A stretch of 64,000 bases of DNA from Avispirillum sp959601495 (GTDB taxonomy: Bacteria > Bacillota > Clostridia > Oscillospirales > CAG-272), in the NCBI GenBank assembly GCA_959601495.1, contig CAUGPT010000010.1:1-64000 (forward strand), read 5' to 3'. Within the stretch, counting starts at the first letter, position 1. Each line of letters starts with the position of its first letter. The notes below the pieces were generated by a model. The model was not told the origin of the DNA, did no database searches, and worked only from the letters and a program-made list of their open reading frames with translations. Positions 54,795 through 64,000 of this stretch are shown here, piece after piece. The position numbers and the translations under genes are program-made.

Positions 54795-54801
54795 TAAGAG
54801 A

Positions 54802-54857
54802 AAAATCACCGTTTTCACATTCATGCCCCTTTCGGGGCAAGTGAAAACGGTGATTTT
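54802..54857. terminator. Bidirectional terminator with nested hairpin
   Basis: A perfect 17-bp stem (54802-54818 with 54841-54857; ends AAAATCACC/GGTGATTTT) encloses a smaller GCCCC/GGGGC hairpin. T-rich ends on both strands suit termination of the amidase gene and of leftward transcripts. Confidence 0.8.
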
Positions 54858-54899
54858 CGTCGGGTTTTGCGCGGCAGGCTTGACCGAAACCGCGAAACA

Positions 54900-55016
54900 T
54901 CACAGCCCGAGCAGTGTGACAAGCGCGGAGAGCGCCCACATGGCAGCCCATCCCGTAAGGCAGAGTGCGATGGCTCCGAGAGCTGCGACTGCGGTGTTTT
55001 GAGCAATTCTTTTCAT
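54900..55016 (-). CDS. Possible 38-residue membrane microprotein
   Basis: This short frame encodes a basic start (MKRIAQNT) and then one hydrophobic helix of about 28 residues (AVAALGAIALCLTGWAAMWA and on), ending GL. GGAAG lies 16 bases from the ATG, a poor distance. A terminator at 54802-54857 lies just past its stop. No family is recognised; it may be a single-helix membrane peptide or chance. Confidence 0.4.
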   Translation of the reverse strand: MKRIAQNTAVAALGAIALCLTGWAAMWALSALVTLLGL

Positions 55017-55087
55017 AATTTTATTTACTTCCGTTTCTCTGCCTTGTTTCGGCAGTTATTTTTTTCTGTGACATTATAGTATCACAT

Positions 55088-55170
55088 GCTAAGTCCCATA
55101 AACGGGACTTAGCGACAAAGTTTGACACAAGTAAAGAGAAAAGTCCCTTTTATGGGACTTTTCTCTTTAC
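55088..55170. promoter_or_regulatory. Two inverted repeats sharing AAGTCCC-N6-GGGACTT
   Basis: Repeat one (55088-55113) has 10-bp arms GCTAAGTCCC/GGGACTTAGC. Repeat two (55131-55170) has 17-bp perfect arms beginning GTAAAGAGAAAAGTCCC. Both have six-base loops, and their centres are 50 bases apart. The right end of the second overlaps the -35 of the WYL regulator promoter. They could be operators or terminators. Confidence 0.75.
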
Positions 55171-55194
55171 AAACACGTACGGCTGTGGTAAAAT
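55166..55194 (+). promoter_or_regulatory. Promoter for the WYL regulator gene
   Basis: TTTACA and TAAAAT are 17 bases apart, ending about 100 bases before the start at 55293. Confidence 0.7.
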
Positions 55195-55292
55195 ACACCT
55201 GTAGATAAACATTTCGGGGCGCCGCGGGGCAGTTTTTCAAAGTACAGTCCCGAGATATATAGTTATAAAAGCGGCGCATAAAAGGAGAACGT

Positions 55293-56282
55293 ATGTCAAA
55301 AAGCGGAAACGAAAAGCAGAAAATACTTTATATTCTGAAAATACTTGAGGAGCGTACGGATGAAGACCACCGCATCAGCGTTCAGGAGATAATAGACGCT
55401 CTCGACAAGGAAGGTATCGGCGCCGAGAGGAAATCCGTGTACAGAGACCTTGACTGTCTTGAGGAATTCGGCTACGACATCATAAGAAGCCGTCTCGGTT
55501 GCTGCCTTGCCTCGAGAACGTTCGAAATCGCGGAGCTCAAGCTGCTTGCGGACGCGGTCCAGGCGTCTCCTATCATAACCGGCACGAAAACAAAAGCTCT
55601 TATAGAAAAGCTTTCTTCCTTTGCGGGTCCGTACAACAGCGCAAAGCTCAACCGCGGCATAAGCTCGGATAAAAGATCGGCAACGGGCAACGAAGCGGTG
55701 TACTACAGCATAGACGTTATACATTCCGCGCTTTCCGCCGGGCACAAGGTGGCATTTTGTTACTTTGACTGGACGCCCGAGAAAAAGCAGGTGCTGCGCC
55801 GCGGCGGAAGTGAATACCTCGTCAGCCCGTGGGGACTTTGGTGGGATAACGAAAGATACTATCTTATAGCCTACGATTCCGAAGCCGATCAAATGAAAAC
55901 ATACCGCGTTGACAAAATGAAAAAAGCCAGGGAAACAGACGAAGCGCGCGAGGGCTCGGCGGCATACAGAAGCCTTGATATGTCGGTATATTCCAAAAAG
56001 ATGTTCGGTATGTACGGCGGAGAGGAGTGCACCGTCACGCTTGAATGCGAAAACAGTCTGGCGGGCGTTGTCATAGACCGCTTCGGCAGAGACGTTTCCA
56101 TAATCCCGGGTCACGCAAGCGGTGAGGGCGGCGGATATTTTACGTTTCGCGCGCCCGTTATGCTTAGCAACAACTTTTATTCGTGGGTGCTGCAGTTCGG
56201 CGGACGTATGCGCATAACCGAACCCGAGGATGCCCGCCGCGGCATGAAGGAGCTGCTTCGCAGCGCTGCGGCGCAGTACTGA
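55293..56282 (+). CDS. WYL domain transcriptional regulator
   Basis: The 329-residue regulator has an N-terminal winged helix-turn-helix (about residues 5-75, with ISVQEIIDALDKEGIGAERKSVYRDLDCLEEFG-like residues) and a central WYL domain (about 140-215) with VSPWGLWWDNERYYLIAYD, followed by a WCX-like C-terminal part. WYL proteins sense small ligands or nucleic acids. AAAGGAGAA precedes the ATG. The paired palindromes upstream, one touching its promoter, suggest autoregulation, which is inference. Confidence 0.92.
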   Translation: MSKSGNEKQKILYILKILEERTDEDHRISVQEIIDALDKEGIGAERKSVYRDLDCLEEFGYDIIRSRLGCCLASRTFEIAELKLLADAVQASPIITGTKTKALIEKLSSFAGPYNSAKLNRGISSDKRSATGNEAVYYSIDVIHSALSAGHKVAFCYFDWTPEKKQVLRRGGSEYLVSPWGLWWDNERYYLIAYDSEADQMKTYRVDKMKKARETDEAREGSAAYRSLDMSVYSKKMFGMYGGEECTVTLECENSLAGVVIDRFGRDVSIIPGHASGEGGGYFTFRAPVMLSNNFYSWVLQFGGRMRITEPEDARRGMKELLRSAAAQY

Positions 56283-56308
56283 GACGAAGGCACATTTTCG
56301 GAGGATAT

Positions 56309-56806
56309 ATGGCAAAAATGAAGATAACAACGCTTTGCTACATAGAGTGCGGCGGCAAAGTTCTGATGATGTACAGAAACAAAAAGCAAAACGACCAAAA
56401 TGAGGGCAAATGGGTCGGCATAGGCGGCTCGCTTGAAGAAGGAGAAAGTCCCGAAGATGGCATGGTGCGCGAGGTGCGCGAGGAAACGGGGATAGAGCTT
56501 TCGCGGGGCGACTGGCGCTTTTGCGGCATAATCAGCTTTGTTTCGTATACGGACGGCGCGGTATACACGGAGTATATGTGCCTGTACGGTGCGCGCTGCG
56601 GCGATACTGCCGTTACTGACTGCAATGAGGGCACTCTTGAGTGGATAGACGCGGAAAAACTCGGAGAGCTGCCAATGTGGCAGGGAGACAGGATCTTTCT
56701 CGACCTCATGAGAGGGCGGCATGAATTTTTCTCACTCAAGCTTATATATAACGGCGACGACTTGACGGGCGCCGTGCTTGACGGCGAGGAGATAAGCATC
56801 AATTGA
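56309..56806 (+). CDS. NUDIX hydrolase (8-oxo-dGTP diphosphatase-like)
   Basis: This 165-residue protein hydrolyses nucleoside diphosphate derivatives, probably oxidised dNTPs. The Nudix box GSLEEGESPEDGMVREVREE is complete, preceded by KWVGIGG. The start MKITTLCYIECGGKVLMMYRN is typical of MutT-like proteins of Bacillota. CGGAGG precedes the ATG at 56309. It is 26 bases after the WYL gene and probably cotranscribed. Confidence 0.92.
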   Translation: MAKMKITTLCYIECGGKVLMMYRNKKQNDQNEGKWVGIGGSLEEGESPEDGMVREVREETGIELSRGDWRFCGIISFVSYTDGAVYTEYMCLYGARCGDTAVTDCNEGTLEWIDAEKLGELPMWQGDRIFLDLMRGRHEFFSLKLIYNGDDLTGAVLDGEEISIN

Positions 56807-56872
56807 GCCGTGCGGAAGGTCCGGGCGCTGCGGGACGAGCCGCGCGGCACATGCTAAAACTGCGCAAGGCTA

Positions 56873-56901
56873 TTGAAAAGCCGCGCGCGCTGTGATATAC
56901 T
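56873..56901 (+). promoter_or_regulatory. Promoter for the ThuA-like gene
   Basis: TTGAAA and TATACT are 17 bases apart, and TGA directly before the -10 provides a partial extended -10. Confidence 0.65.
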
Positions 56902-56947
56902 GAAACAAACTGAAAAGTGCCGAGCGGCACGGGAGGACTATCTAAAT

Positions 56948-57700
56948 ATGAGCATCAGAGTAACGGTCTGGAACGAATACAGACATGAAAAGCAGAACCC
57001 TCAGGTGGCAGAATTGTACCCGAACGGCATACACGCCACGGTCGCCGAAGCTATCGCGTGCGATGATATAGAGGTGCGCCTTGCCGCCCTTGACGATCCC
57101 GATCAGGGACTTCCCGACAGCGTGCTTGACACGACGGACGTGCTCATCTGGTGGGGGCATCTTGCCCACGGCGAGGTAGACGACGCGCTTGTCGAGCGCA
57201 TATGTAAAAGAGTTTACGGCGGTATGGGGCTTATCTGCCTGCACTCCGCCCATCATTCCAAGGTGTTCCGCAGTGTCATCGGCACAACGGGCAACCTTAC
57301 ATGGGGCAACAACGTTCACGAGGTCATCTGGAACATAAACCCCACGCACCCCATAGCGAAGGGCATTCCCTCTCATTTCAAGCTTGACGCTGAGGAGATA
57401 TACGCAGAGCCTTTCCAGATACCCGACCCCGACGAGACCGTATTTCTCAGCTGGTACGAGACGGGATACGTTTTCCGCGGCGGCTGCTGCTGGAAGCGCG
57501 GCGCGGGCAAGGTGTTCTATTTCCAGCCCGGCCACGAGACCGTTCCCAGCTTTCACAACGAGTATGTGCGCCGCATAATCAAAAACGCGGTATACTGGGC
57601 GGCTCCCGCCGAGACGGGATATAAGATCGTGCTTGACGGCTGCCCGTACCTCGGCGGCGACTTTGTTCCGGACGGAGAGCTTGACGCATTTAAGAAATAA
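56948..57700 (+). CDS. ThuA domain protein
   Basis: The 250-residue product has a class I glutamine-amidotransferase-like ThuA fold, named after a trehalose-utilisation gene of Sinorhizobium, with uncertain enzymatic role. Family segments are VTVWNEYRHEKQNPQVAELY, DVLIWWGHLAHGEVDD, GGMGLICLHSAHHSKVFR and KVFYFQPGHETVPSFHNEYV. No signal peptide is present. GGGAGG precedes the ATG at 56948. It has its own promoter and a hairpin at 57718-57743 after it. Confidence 0.92.
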   Translation: MSIRVTVWNEYRHEKQNPQVAELYPNGIHATVAEAIACDDIEVRLAALDDPDQGLPDSVLDTTDVLIWWGHLAHGEVDDALVERICKRVYGGMGLICLHSAHHSKVFRSVIGTTGNLTWGNNVHEVIWNINPTHPIAKGIPSHFKLDAEEIYAEPFQIPDPDETVFLSWYETGYVFRGGCCWKRGAGKVFYFQPGHETVPSFHNEYVRRIIKNAVYWAAPAETGYKIVLDGCPYLGGDFVPDGELDAFKK

Positions 57701-57717
57701 ACGCGGCGCGTGCGCCG

Positions 57718-57743
57718 AAAGGGCTGCCCTGCGACAGCCCTTT
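57718..57743 (+). terminator. Hairpin after the ThuA-like gene
   Basis: AAAGGGCTG and CAGCCCTTT form a 9-bp stem with an eight-base loop, followed by GATTTA. It may partly end transcription before the DUF1934 gene. Confidence 0.5.
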
Positions 57744-57781
57744 GATTTACGCCCGACGGGCAGTGAAAACGGAGAGATACT

Positions 57782-58321
57782 ATGCCGGAATACGAATACA
57801 GAGATACAATAGAAAAAGAAGTGCCGGGAGAAGTTGAGATAACGCTGACTTCTGTTATAAGCGGCATGAGCGATATAAGCATATTCGGCGAGGACGACGG
57901 CGCGGACACCGAAATGAGCATCACCGAAGAAGAGAACTGCACATATACCATGACAGGCAGCGGCACGCTTACAAAAGAGGACGGCAGAGTTTATCTGCGC
58001 TACAGCGAAGCACCCGACGACGAGGGCAATATAGCGAAAACGGAGATATCGTTTCTCGAAAGCGAGCCCGACTGCGTATGCATTGCCCGCAGCGGCGAGG
58101 CGTCGGCTTCATTTGTCATAAAGAAAGGCGTGCGTCAGACAAGCGCGTACAACACGCCGTTCGGCACTTTGGAAATGTGCACGCTTGCAAAAAAAGTCCA
58201 GAACGACATCAGCGCGGAGTCGGGCGGAACACTTAAGCTTGACTATGCGGTCGAGCTGCGCGGGCTTACGGCTCAGCGCACGAAAATGATCCTGCGTGCC
58301 GAGCGCAGATCGGAAAAATAA
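57782..58321 (+). CDS. DUF1934 domain protein (YwiB-like)
   Basis: The 179-residue protein resembles the calycin-like beta-barrel family DUF1934 (YwiB), whose function is unknown. Recognisable parts are VEITLTSVISGMSD at the start, CTYTMTGSGTLTKEDGRVYLRYSE, the central QTSAYNTPFGTLEM segment typical of the family, and a C-terminal GGTLKLDYAVELRG strand. Residues 30-55 are an acidic insert. GGAGAG precedes the ATG. It leads a run of closely spaced genes that continues into holA and the RNase M5-like gene. Confidence 0.9.
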   Translation: MPEYEYRDTIEKEVPGEVEITLTSVISGMSDISIFGEDDGADTEMSITEEENCTYTMTGSGTLTKEDGRVYLRYSEAPDDEGNIAKTEISFLESEPDCVCIARSGEASASFVIKKGVRQTSAYNTPFGTLEMCTLAKKVQNDISAESGGTLKLDYAVELRGLTAQRTKMILRAERRSEK

Positions 58322-58355
58322 AAAAGCAGGCAAAACGACAAAAAAGGAGCGGCAT

Positions 58356-59438
58356 ATGACCGAGGTACAGCTCAGACGGGAACTGAAAGAGGGACTTTGC
58401 GGCGCATATCTGTTCTACGGCGACGAAGAGTATCTGAAAAACTTTTATCTGTCCGCGGCGCGAAGGCACACGTCGGGCGAGGACGGGGACGACGGACTGA
58501 ACTCATATAAGATCCGCGCCGAGGCGGGAGACTTTCGCCTCGGGGAACTTTGCGACGCGGTAATGTCCGTTCCCATGTTCGGCGGAAAAGTATTCGTAAG
58601 CTATACTGCCGATCTCAACGCGATGAATAAAGACGAGCTTTCCGCCCTTGTTTCTGCAATAAAGGGCATGGACGCGGAGAGCGTCGTGCTCATCATCTGC
58701 CCGCCCGCCGCGGGCTTTGACACGGGCAATATTGCAAAAAACAAGCCGAGCGCGCTTTATAAAACGCTTTCCGCCGTCTGCAAAACGGTCGAGTTTCCCA
58801 TACAAAGCACGGCGGAGCTCAAAAAATGGATGGGACGCAGATTTGCCCGCGACGGTATAGAAATCTCAAGTGCCGCTGCGGATTATCTGCTGCGCCGCTG
58901 CGGAAGCAGCATGTATGCGCTGTCCGGCGAGCTTGAAAAGCTTGCGGCGTATACACTCTCGGGCGGAAAAAACGTTATAGACGAAGAAACGGTCGCTCTG
59001 GTGACAGGTGAAAACGAAGAAGACAGCGGCTTTGCGCTTGCAAACGCCGTGCTTGAGGGCGACAGAAGAAAGGCGCTTAAAGTGCTGAACGGCTGCCGCC
59101 GCCGCAAGGAGGAGCCGCCCGCAGTTCTCGGCTCCGTTTCACGCGCGCTTTGCGATATGCTTGCGGTATCCGCTTTGGCATCAGAGGGGGCGGACAAGGG
59201 AACGATAGTCGAAAAACTGAAAATGCACCCGTACCGTGCGGGGCTTTATCTCTCTGCGGTCAGCGGCAGAAGCACCGAGCAGATAGCGGCTGCGGTGCGA
59301 CGCTGCCGCGACGCGGATCTTTCGCTGAAAAGTTCGCGCCTTGACTATATCGCCGTAGAGCGGCTCATATGCACGATCCCCGCGCGCCCCAGAAAGAGCG
59401 TCGGCACGCCGTCCGGAGGCACCGCGTGGAAAAAATAA
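58356..59438 (+). CDS. holA: DNA polymerase III subunit delta
   Basis: HolA opens the sliding clamp within the clamp loader. The 360-residue protein has the family start LKEGLCGAYLFYGDEEYLKNFYL, a central region with VLIICPPAAGFDTGNI, IQSTAELKKWMGRRFARDG and the C-terminal AVRRCRDADLSLKSSRLDYIA. Length is usual. AAAAAGGAG precedes the ATG at 58356. The last bases overlap the GTG start of the next gene. Confidence 0.93.
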   Translation: MTEVQLRRELKEGLCGAYLFYGDEEYLKNFYLSAARRHTSGEDGDDGLNSYKIRAEAGDFRLGELCDAVMSVPMFGGKVFVSYTADLNAMNKDELSALVSAIKGMDAESVVLIICPPAAGFDTGNIAKNKPSALYKTLSAVCKTVEFPIQSTAELKKWMGRRFARDGIEISSAAADYLLRRCGSSMYALSGELEKLAAYTLSGGKNVIDEETVALVTGENEEDSGFALANAVLEGDRRKALKVLNGCRRRKEEPPAVLGSVSRALCDMLAVSALASEGADKGTIVEKLKMHPYRAGLYLSAVSGRSTEQIAAAVRRCRDADLSLKSSRLDYIAVERLICTIPARPRKSVGTPSGGTAWKK

Positions 59439-60043
59439 AGCTGAAGATCCCCGTTATCGTCGAGGGAAAATACGATAAAATAAAGCTTTCATCCGTTGTG
59501 GATACTCTCATTATCACAACGGAGGGTTTCGGCGTTTTCAAAAACAAAGAGCGTCTCGCGCTTATAAAGCGGCTGGGAGAGGGCGGAATTGCCGTGCTCA
59601 CCGACAGCGACGGCGCGGGCGGCGTTATCCGAAGCCATATATCCTCGGCGCTCCCGAAGGATAAAATATATAATTTGTACATCCCCCGCAGAGAGGGAAA
59701 AGAAAAGCGAAAAGAAAAGCCCTCGGCAGAGGGCGTGCTTGGCGTTGAGGGTATAGACGGCGAAACGCTGCGCGAAATTTTCGCAGATTTTGCGCGCCGT
59801 CATCCGTCCGTGCTTGCGGACGGTGCGGTCGAGAGCGGTTTTGCCGAAGCGGAACCCATTACAAAAACGGATTTTTATGTCTGCGGTCTTACGGGAGGTC
59901 CCGAGAGCCGCGATAGAAGAAACAAGCTCGGCGAGGCGCTGTGCCTGCCGCCGGATATGACGGCAAACGCGCTGCTTTCCGCCGCGAATATGCTTATGAC
60001 AAGAGAAGAATTTTTCGCGTTTTCCGCAAGTGAAAAAGACTGA
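59426..60043 (+). CDS. RNase M5-like Toprim protein
   Basis: This 205-residue protein has an N-terminal Toprim domain with IPVIVEGKYDKIKLSSVVDT (Glu) and VLTDSDGAGGVIRSHI (the DxD pair), as in RNase M5, which matures 5S rRNA precursors. The C-terminal part (from about residue 115) resembles DUF4093, found in RNase M5. The GTG start at 59426 is supported by CCGGAGG and overlaps the end of holA by 13 bases. An earlier in-frame ATG at 59369 lies inside holA without a ribosome site. Confidence 0.88.
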   Translation: MEKIKLKIPVIVEGKYDKIKLSSVVDTLIITTEGFGVFKNKERLALIKRLGEGGIAVLTDSDGAGGVIRSHISSALPKDKIYNLYIPRREGKEKRKEKPSAEGVLGVEGIDGETLREIFADFARRHPSVLADGAVESGFAEAEPITKTDFYVCGLTGGPESRDRRNKLGEALCLPPDMTANALLSAANMLMTREEFFAFSASEKD

Positions 60044-60350
60044 CTGACGAAAGAGGTTCGGGATAGGTACGGGCGCGCCCGAACGGTGCGGAACATCACG
60101 GTGCGGCACGTCATGCCGCCAAAGGATACTTCGACCGATACCGTTAATGCTGACACCTCGCCCCGCACAGCCCGACAACTGTAATGCCCCGCCGACAGCG
60201 CGTCCAACATCAAAATGCTGTTACCGCACCAAGCACAGCCCGACACAGCAGACGCTTCATCCCCCCGCCGCGGCGCTGTACGCCGCCGACGCCGGACGTG
60301 TGCTGCGGCTGTCGGAATATATCTCAAATATAAATAAGAAAAAGGTAGCT
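60044..60350. other. Intergenic region before the YgiQ gene
   Basis: No gene was seen in these 307 bases. GCACAGCCCGACA occurs twice, near 60172 and 60233. The frame of the next gene stays open upstream to 60147, but the added residues look unlike protein. Confidence 0.4.
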
Positions 60351-62565
60351 ATGGAAAAAGAAGAAATTAAATTTCTGCCGGTAACTCCCGAAGAAGTTCG
60401 GGAGAGAGGGCAGGATGTGCCCGACTTCGTATATGTCTGCGGCGACGCCTATGTGGACCATCCGTCCTTCGGCGCAGCCCTTATATGCCGTGTGCTTGAG
60501 GCAAACGGCTTTCTTGTGGCGATGCTGCCGCAGCCGGACTACAAAAGCTGCGAGGCGTTCAAGCGCTTCGGCAGACCGAAGCTCGGCTTTCTTGTGTCCA
60601 GCGGCAATATAGATTCCATGGTCTGCCACTATACTGCGGCAAAGAAAAAGCGCTCCTACGACTACTATTCTCCCGGCGGCAAAATGGGGTACCGCCCCGA
60701 CCGCGCGGTCATTGTATACTGCAACCGCATACGCGAGGCATACGGCGACGTGCCGATCATCATCGGCGGCATAGAGGTGTCTCTCAGACGCTGCGCCCAT
60801 TACGACTATTGGGACGATAAGGTGCGGCGCACCATCCTTGCGGACAGCCGCGCGGATATACTTTCCTACGGCATGGGCGAAAAGTCCATTGTCCGCATAG
60901 CCGAGCTTCTGCGGCGCGGCGTGCCGGTCAAAAAGATACGCGACGTGCGCGGCACGTCATATATGTGCAAAAAAGGCGAAAAGATAAATTTTCCCTGCGC
61001 ACAGGGGGTCGACGAAAGCGGCGAGCCTGTCGGCTACGATTATGACGAGCTGAAAACGGATAAGAAAAAGTACGCCGACGCATATGCCGTGCAGTATGCG
61101 AATAACGACCATATACGCGGAAAAGCCGTGGTGGAGTATTACGGTGACAGAATGCTTGTGCAGAATCCGCCCATGCCGCCCCTTGAAAGGGAAGAGCTGG
61201 ACGCGGTGTACGCACTGCCGTTTGCGAGAAACTATCATCCCATGTACGAAAAGGACGGCGGCATACCCGCAATAACCGAGGTCAAGTTTTCGATCGCGCA
61301 CAACCGCGGCTGCTTCGGCGCGTGCAATTTCTGCGCCATAGCGTTCCACCAGGGGCGCAGCGTGAGCAGCCGCAGCATAGAAAGCGTTGTTGAGGAAGCA
61401 AAAAAGCTGACGCAGCTCCCCGATTTCAAGGGATACATCCACGATATCGGAGGACCCACGGCAAACTTCCGCGCCCCCGCCTGCGACAAGCAGCTGCGCG
61501 ACGGAGTATGCAAAAACAGAAAATGCCTTGTGCCCACACCGTGCAAAAATCTGAAGGCGGATCACAGCGAGTACATAGAGCTTCTGAAACAGGTGGAGGC
61601 GCTGCCCGGCGTAAAAAAGGTGTTCATCCGCAGCGGCATACGCTTTGACTATATGCTGTGCGACAAAAGCGACGCGTTTTTCAGAAAGCTCGTGCGCGAT
61701 CACGTCAGCGGACAGCTTAAAGTCGCGCCGGAGCACTGCACGTCCCATGTGCTTTCCGTCATGGGAAAGCCGGATATTGCGGTGTATGACAGGTTCAGGG
61801 AGAAGTTTTTTGAGCTGACAAAGGAGTACGGACTCAAACAGTATATCGTGCCGTATCTCATGTCCAGTCACCCGGGCAGCCGCCTTGAGGATGCGGTGGA
61901 ACTGGCGCTGTACATGAAAAAGATAGGGCTCAATCCCGAGCAGGTCCAGGATTTCTATCCTACCCCCGGCACGGCGTCTACGGTCATGTACTATACGGGT
62001 ATCGATCCGTTTACGGGCAAAAAGATATACACCCCCACGGACTACCACGATAAGCGGCTGCAGCGTGCGCTGCTGCAGTACCGCCGCCCCGAAAACAGAG
62101 CGCTTGTTACAGAGGCGCTTAAAAAGTGCGGCAGAGAGGACCTTATCGGCTATACAAAAGACTGCCTGGTGCGCCCCGACAGACATACGCCGCAGGCACA
62201 CGGCGCGCCCGTTGCGGGACACGGCGGAGAGAACAAAAAGAGAGCGGGAGAGCCTGCGAAGGGTAATAACGCGTCCAAGAGCGCAAACAGAGCGTCAGGC
62301 GGCAAAAGCACTGCCGAGGGAAAAGGCGGCTCAAACGTCGGAAAAGGCGGCACGCGCGGCGGATACGGCGTGCCCGATAAGAGAAAAGGCGCGCAGGGCA
62401 GGACAAACGGCGCTGCCGACAGATATAATAAGAGCGCGGCGCGCACGGGCGGATCGAAAAGAGACGCGGGCGCAAAGAAGGGCGCCGGCGCGAAAAACGC
62501 GAAGACCCGCGGCGGCGCGCGAAATCATCGCGATAATAACAAAAACAGCGTAAAGGGAAAAAAGA

Positions 62566-62579
<14 letters not shown>
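60351..62579 (+). CDS. YgiQ family radical SAM protein with basic tail
   Basis: The 742-residue protein has the YgiQ N-terminal domain (FLPVTPEEVRERGQDVPDFVY, then GDAYVDHPSFG), a radical SAM core with the cluster-binding motif CFGACNFC (CxxxCxxC), IHDIGGPTANFRAP, and the C-terminal YgiQ part with PEHCTSHVLSVMGKPDI and YPTPGTASTVMYYTG. The reaction is not established for the family. The last 110 or so residues are Lys/Gly/Arg-rich with repeated RAGE-, KGGSN- and GARN-like pieces, probably disordered and able to bind nucleic acid. AAAAAGG precedes the ATG at 60351. It overlaps tex by 14 bases. Confidence 0.92.

Positions 62580-64000
<1,421 letters not shown>

Noticed and set aside
60957..62222. 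Long open frame on the minus strand opposite the YgiQ gene
   Set aside because: It is a shadow of high-GC third positions; the plus strand has clear radical SAM motifs.

Overview
The window looks like chromosomal DNA of an uncultured, probably host-associated member of the Clostridia (Bacillota), Oscillospirales-like in character. The signs are GC-rich coding sequence with Shine-Dalgarno sites of the AGGAGG type, a ylm/sepF/DivIVA division cluster of Gram-positive order, a RodA/FtsW protein, a SleB-like cell wall hydrolase, an archaeal-type ProS and a GatCAB operon. No rRNA, tRNA, CRISPR array, transposase or phage gene was seen. The exact family cannot be fixed from the sequence alone.

Layout. 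Positions 1-700 hold a non-coding repeat (RNA copy A plus a GC-rich hairpin array). 0.7-4.4 kb: leftward operon of a DUF6259-type putative glycosidase, an AEC transporter and a DUF5662 protein. 4.5-6.7 kb: recG. 6.7-13.2 kb: leftward division and cell-envelope operon (HlyD-like protein, YggS, SepF, YlmH, DivIVA, LspA, RluA). 13.4-16.8 kb: SbcD-like nuclease with a YhaN-like ATPase. 17.1-18.3 kb: two head-to-head copies (C and B) of the same non-coding element. 18.3-24.4 kb: leftward surface-polysaccharide operon (UDP-GlcNAc 2-epimerase, polymerase/ligase, flippase, two GT2 enzymes). 24.7-34.7 kb: pcrA, proS, a RodA homologue, paaK with an ACT-domain partner, a FakA-like fragment, a HAD phosphatase and a SleB-like hydrolase. 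35.6-48.0 kb: a seven-gene putative glycan-uptake operon. 48.2-51.9 kb: gatCAB. 52.3-64 kb: metal exporter, esterase, amidase lipoprotein, WYL regulator, NUDIX, ThuA-like protein, DUF1934, holA, RNase M5-like protein, YgiQ radical SAM protein and the 5' part of tex.

Two items stand out. First, the non-coding element: its three copies differ in sequence but keep the same stem-loops through compensatory changes. One copy has a sigma-A-type promoter whose predicted start falls on the first base of its 5' hairpin. This argues for a large structured RNA that I cannot assign to a known class. Second, the 35.6-48.0 kb operon encodes a 1055-residue lipid- or wall-external binding protein with carbohydrate-binding-like modules, two full pairs of ABC sugar permeases but no ATPase, an NHL-propeller/YIP1 membrane protein and a DUF5696 exoprotein. 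Its substrate and mechanism are not evident.

Protein calls rest on recognised motifs and family resemblance read by eye. Promoters and hairpins were read directly from the sequence. No database search or folding program was run.
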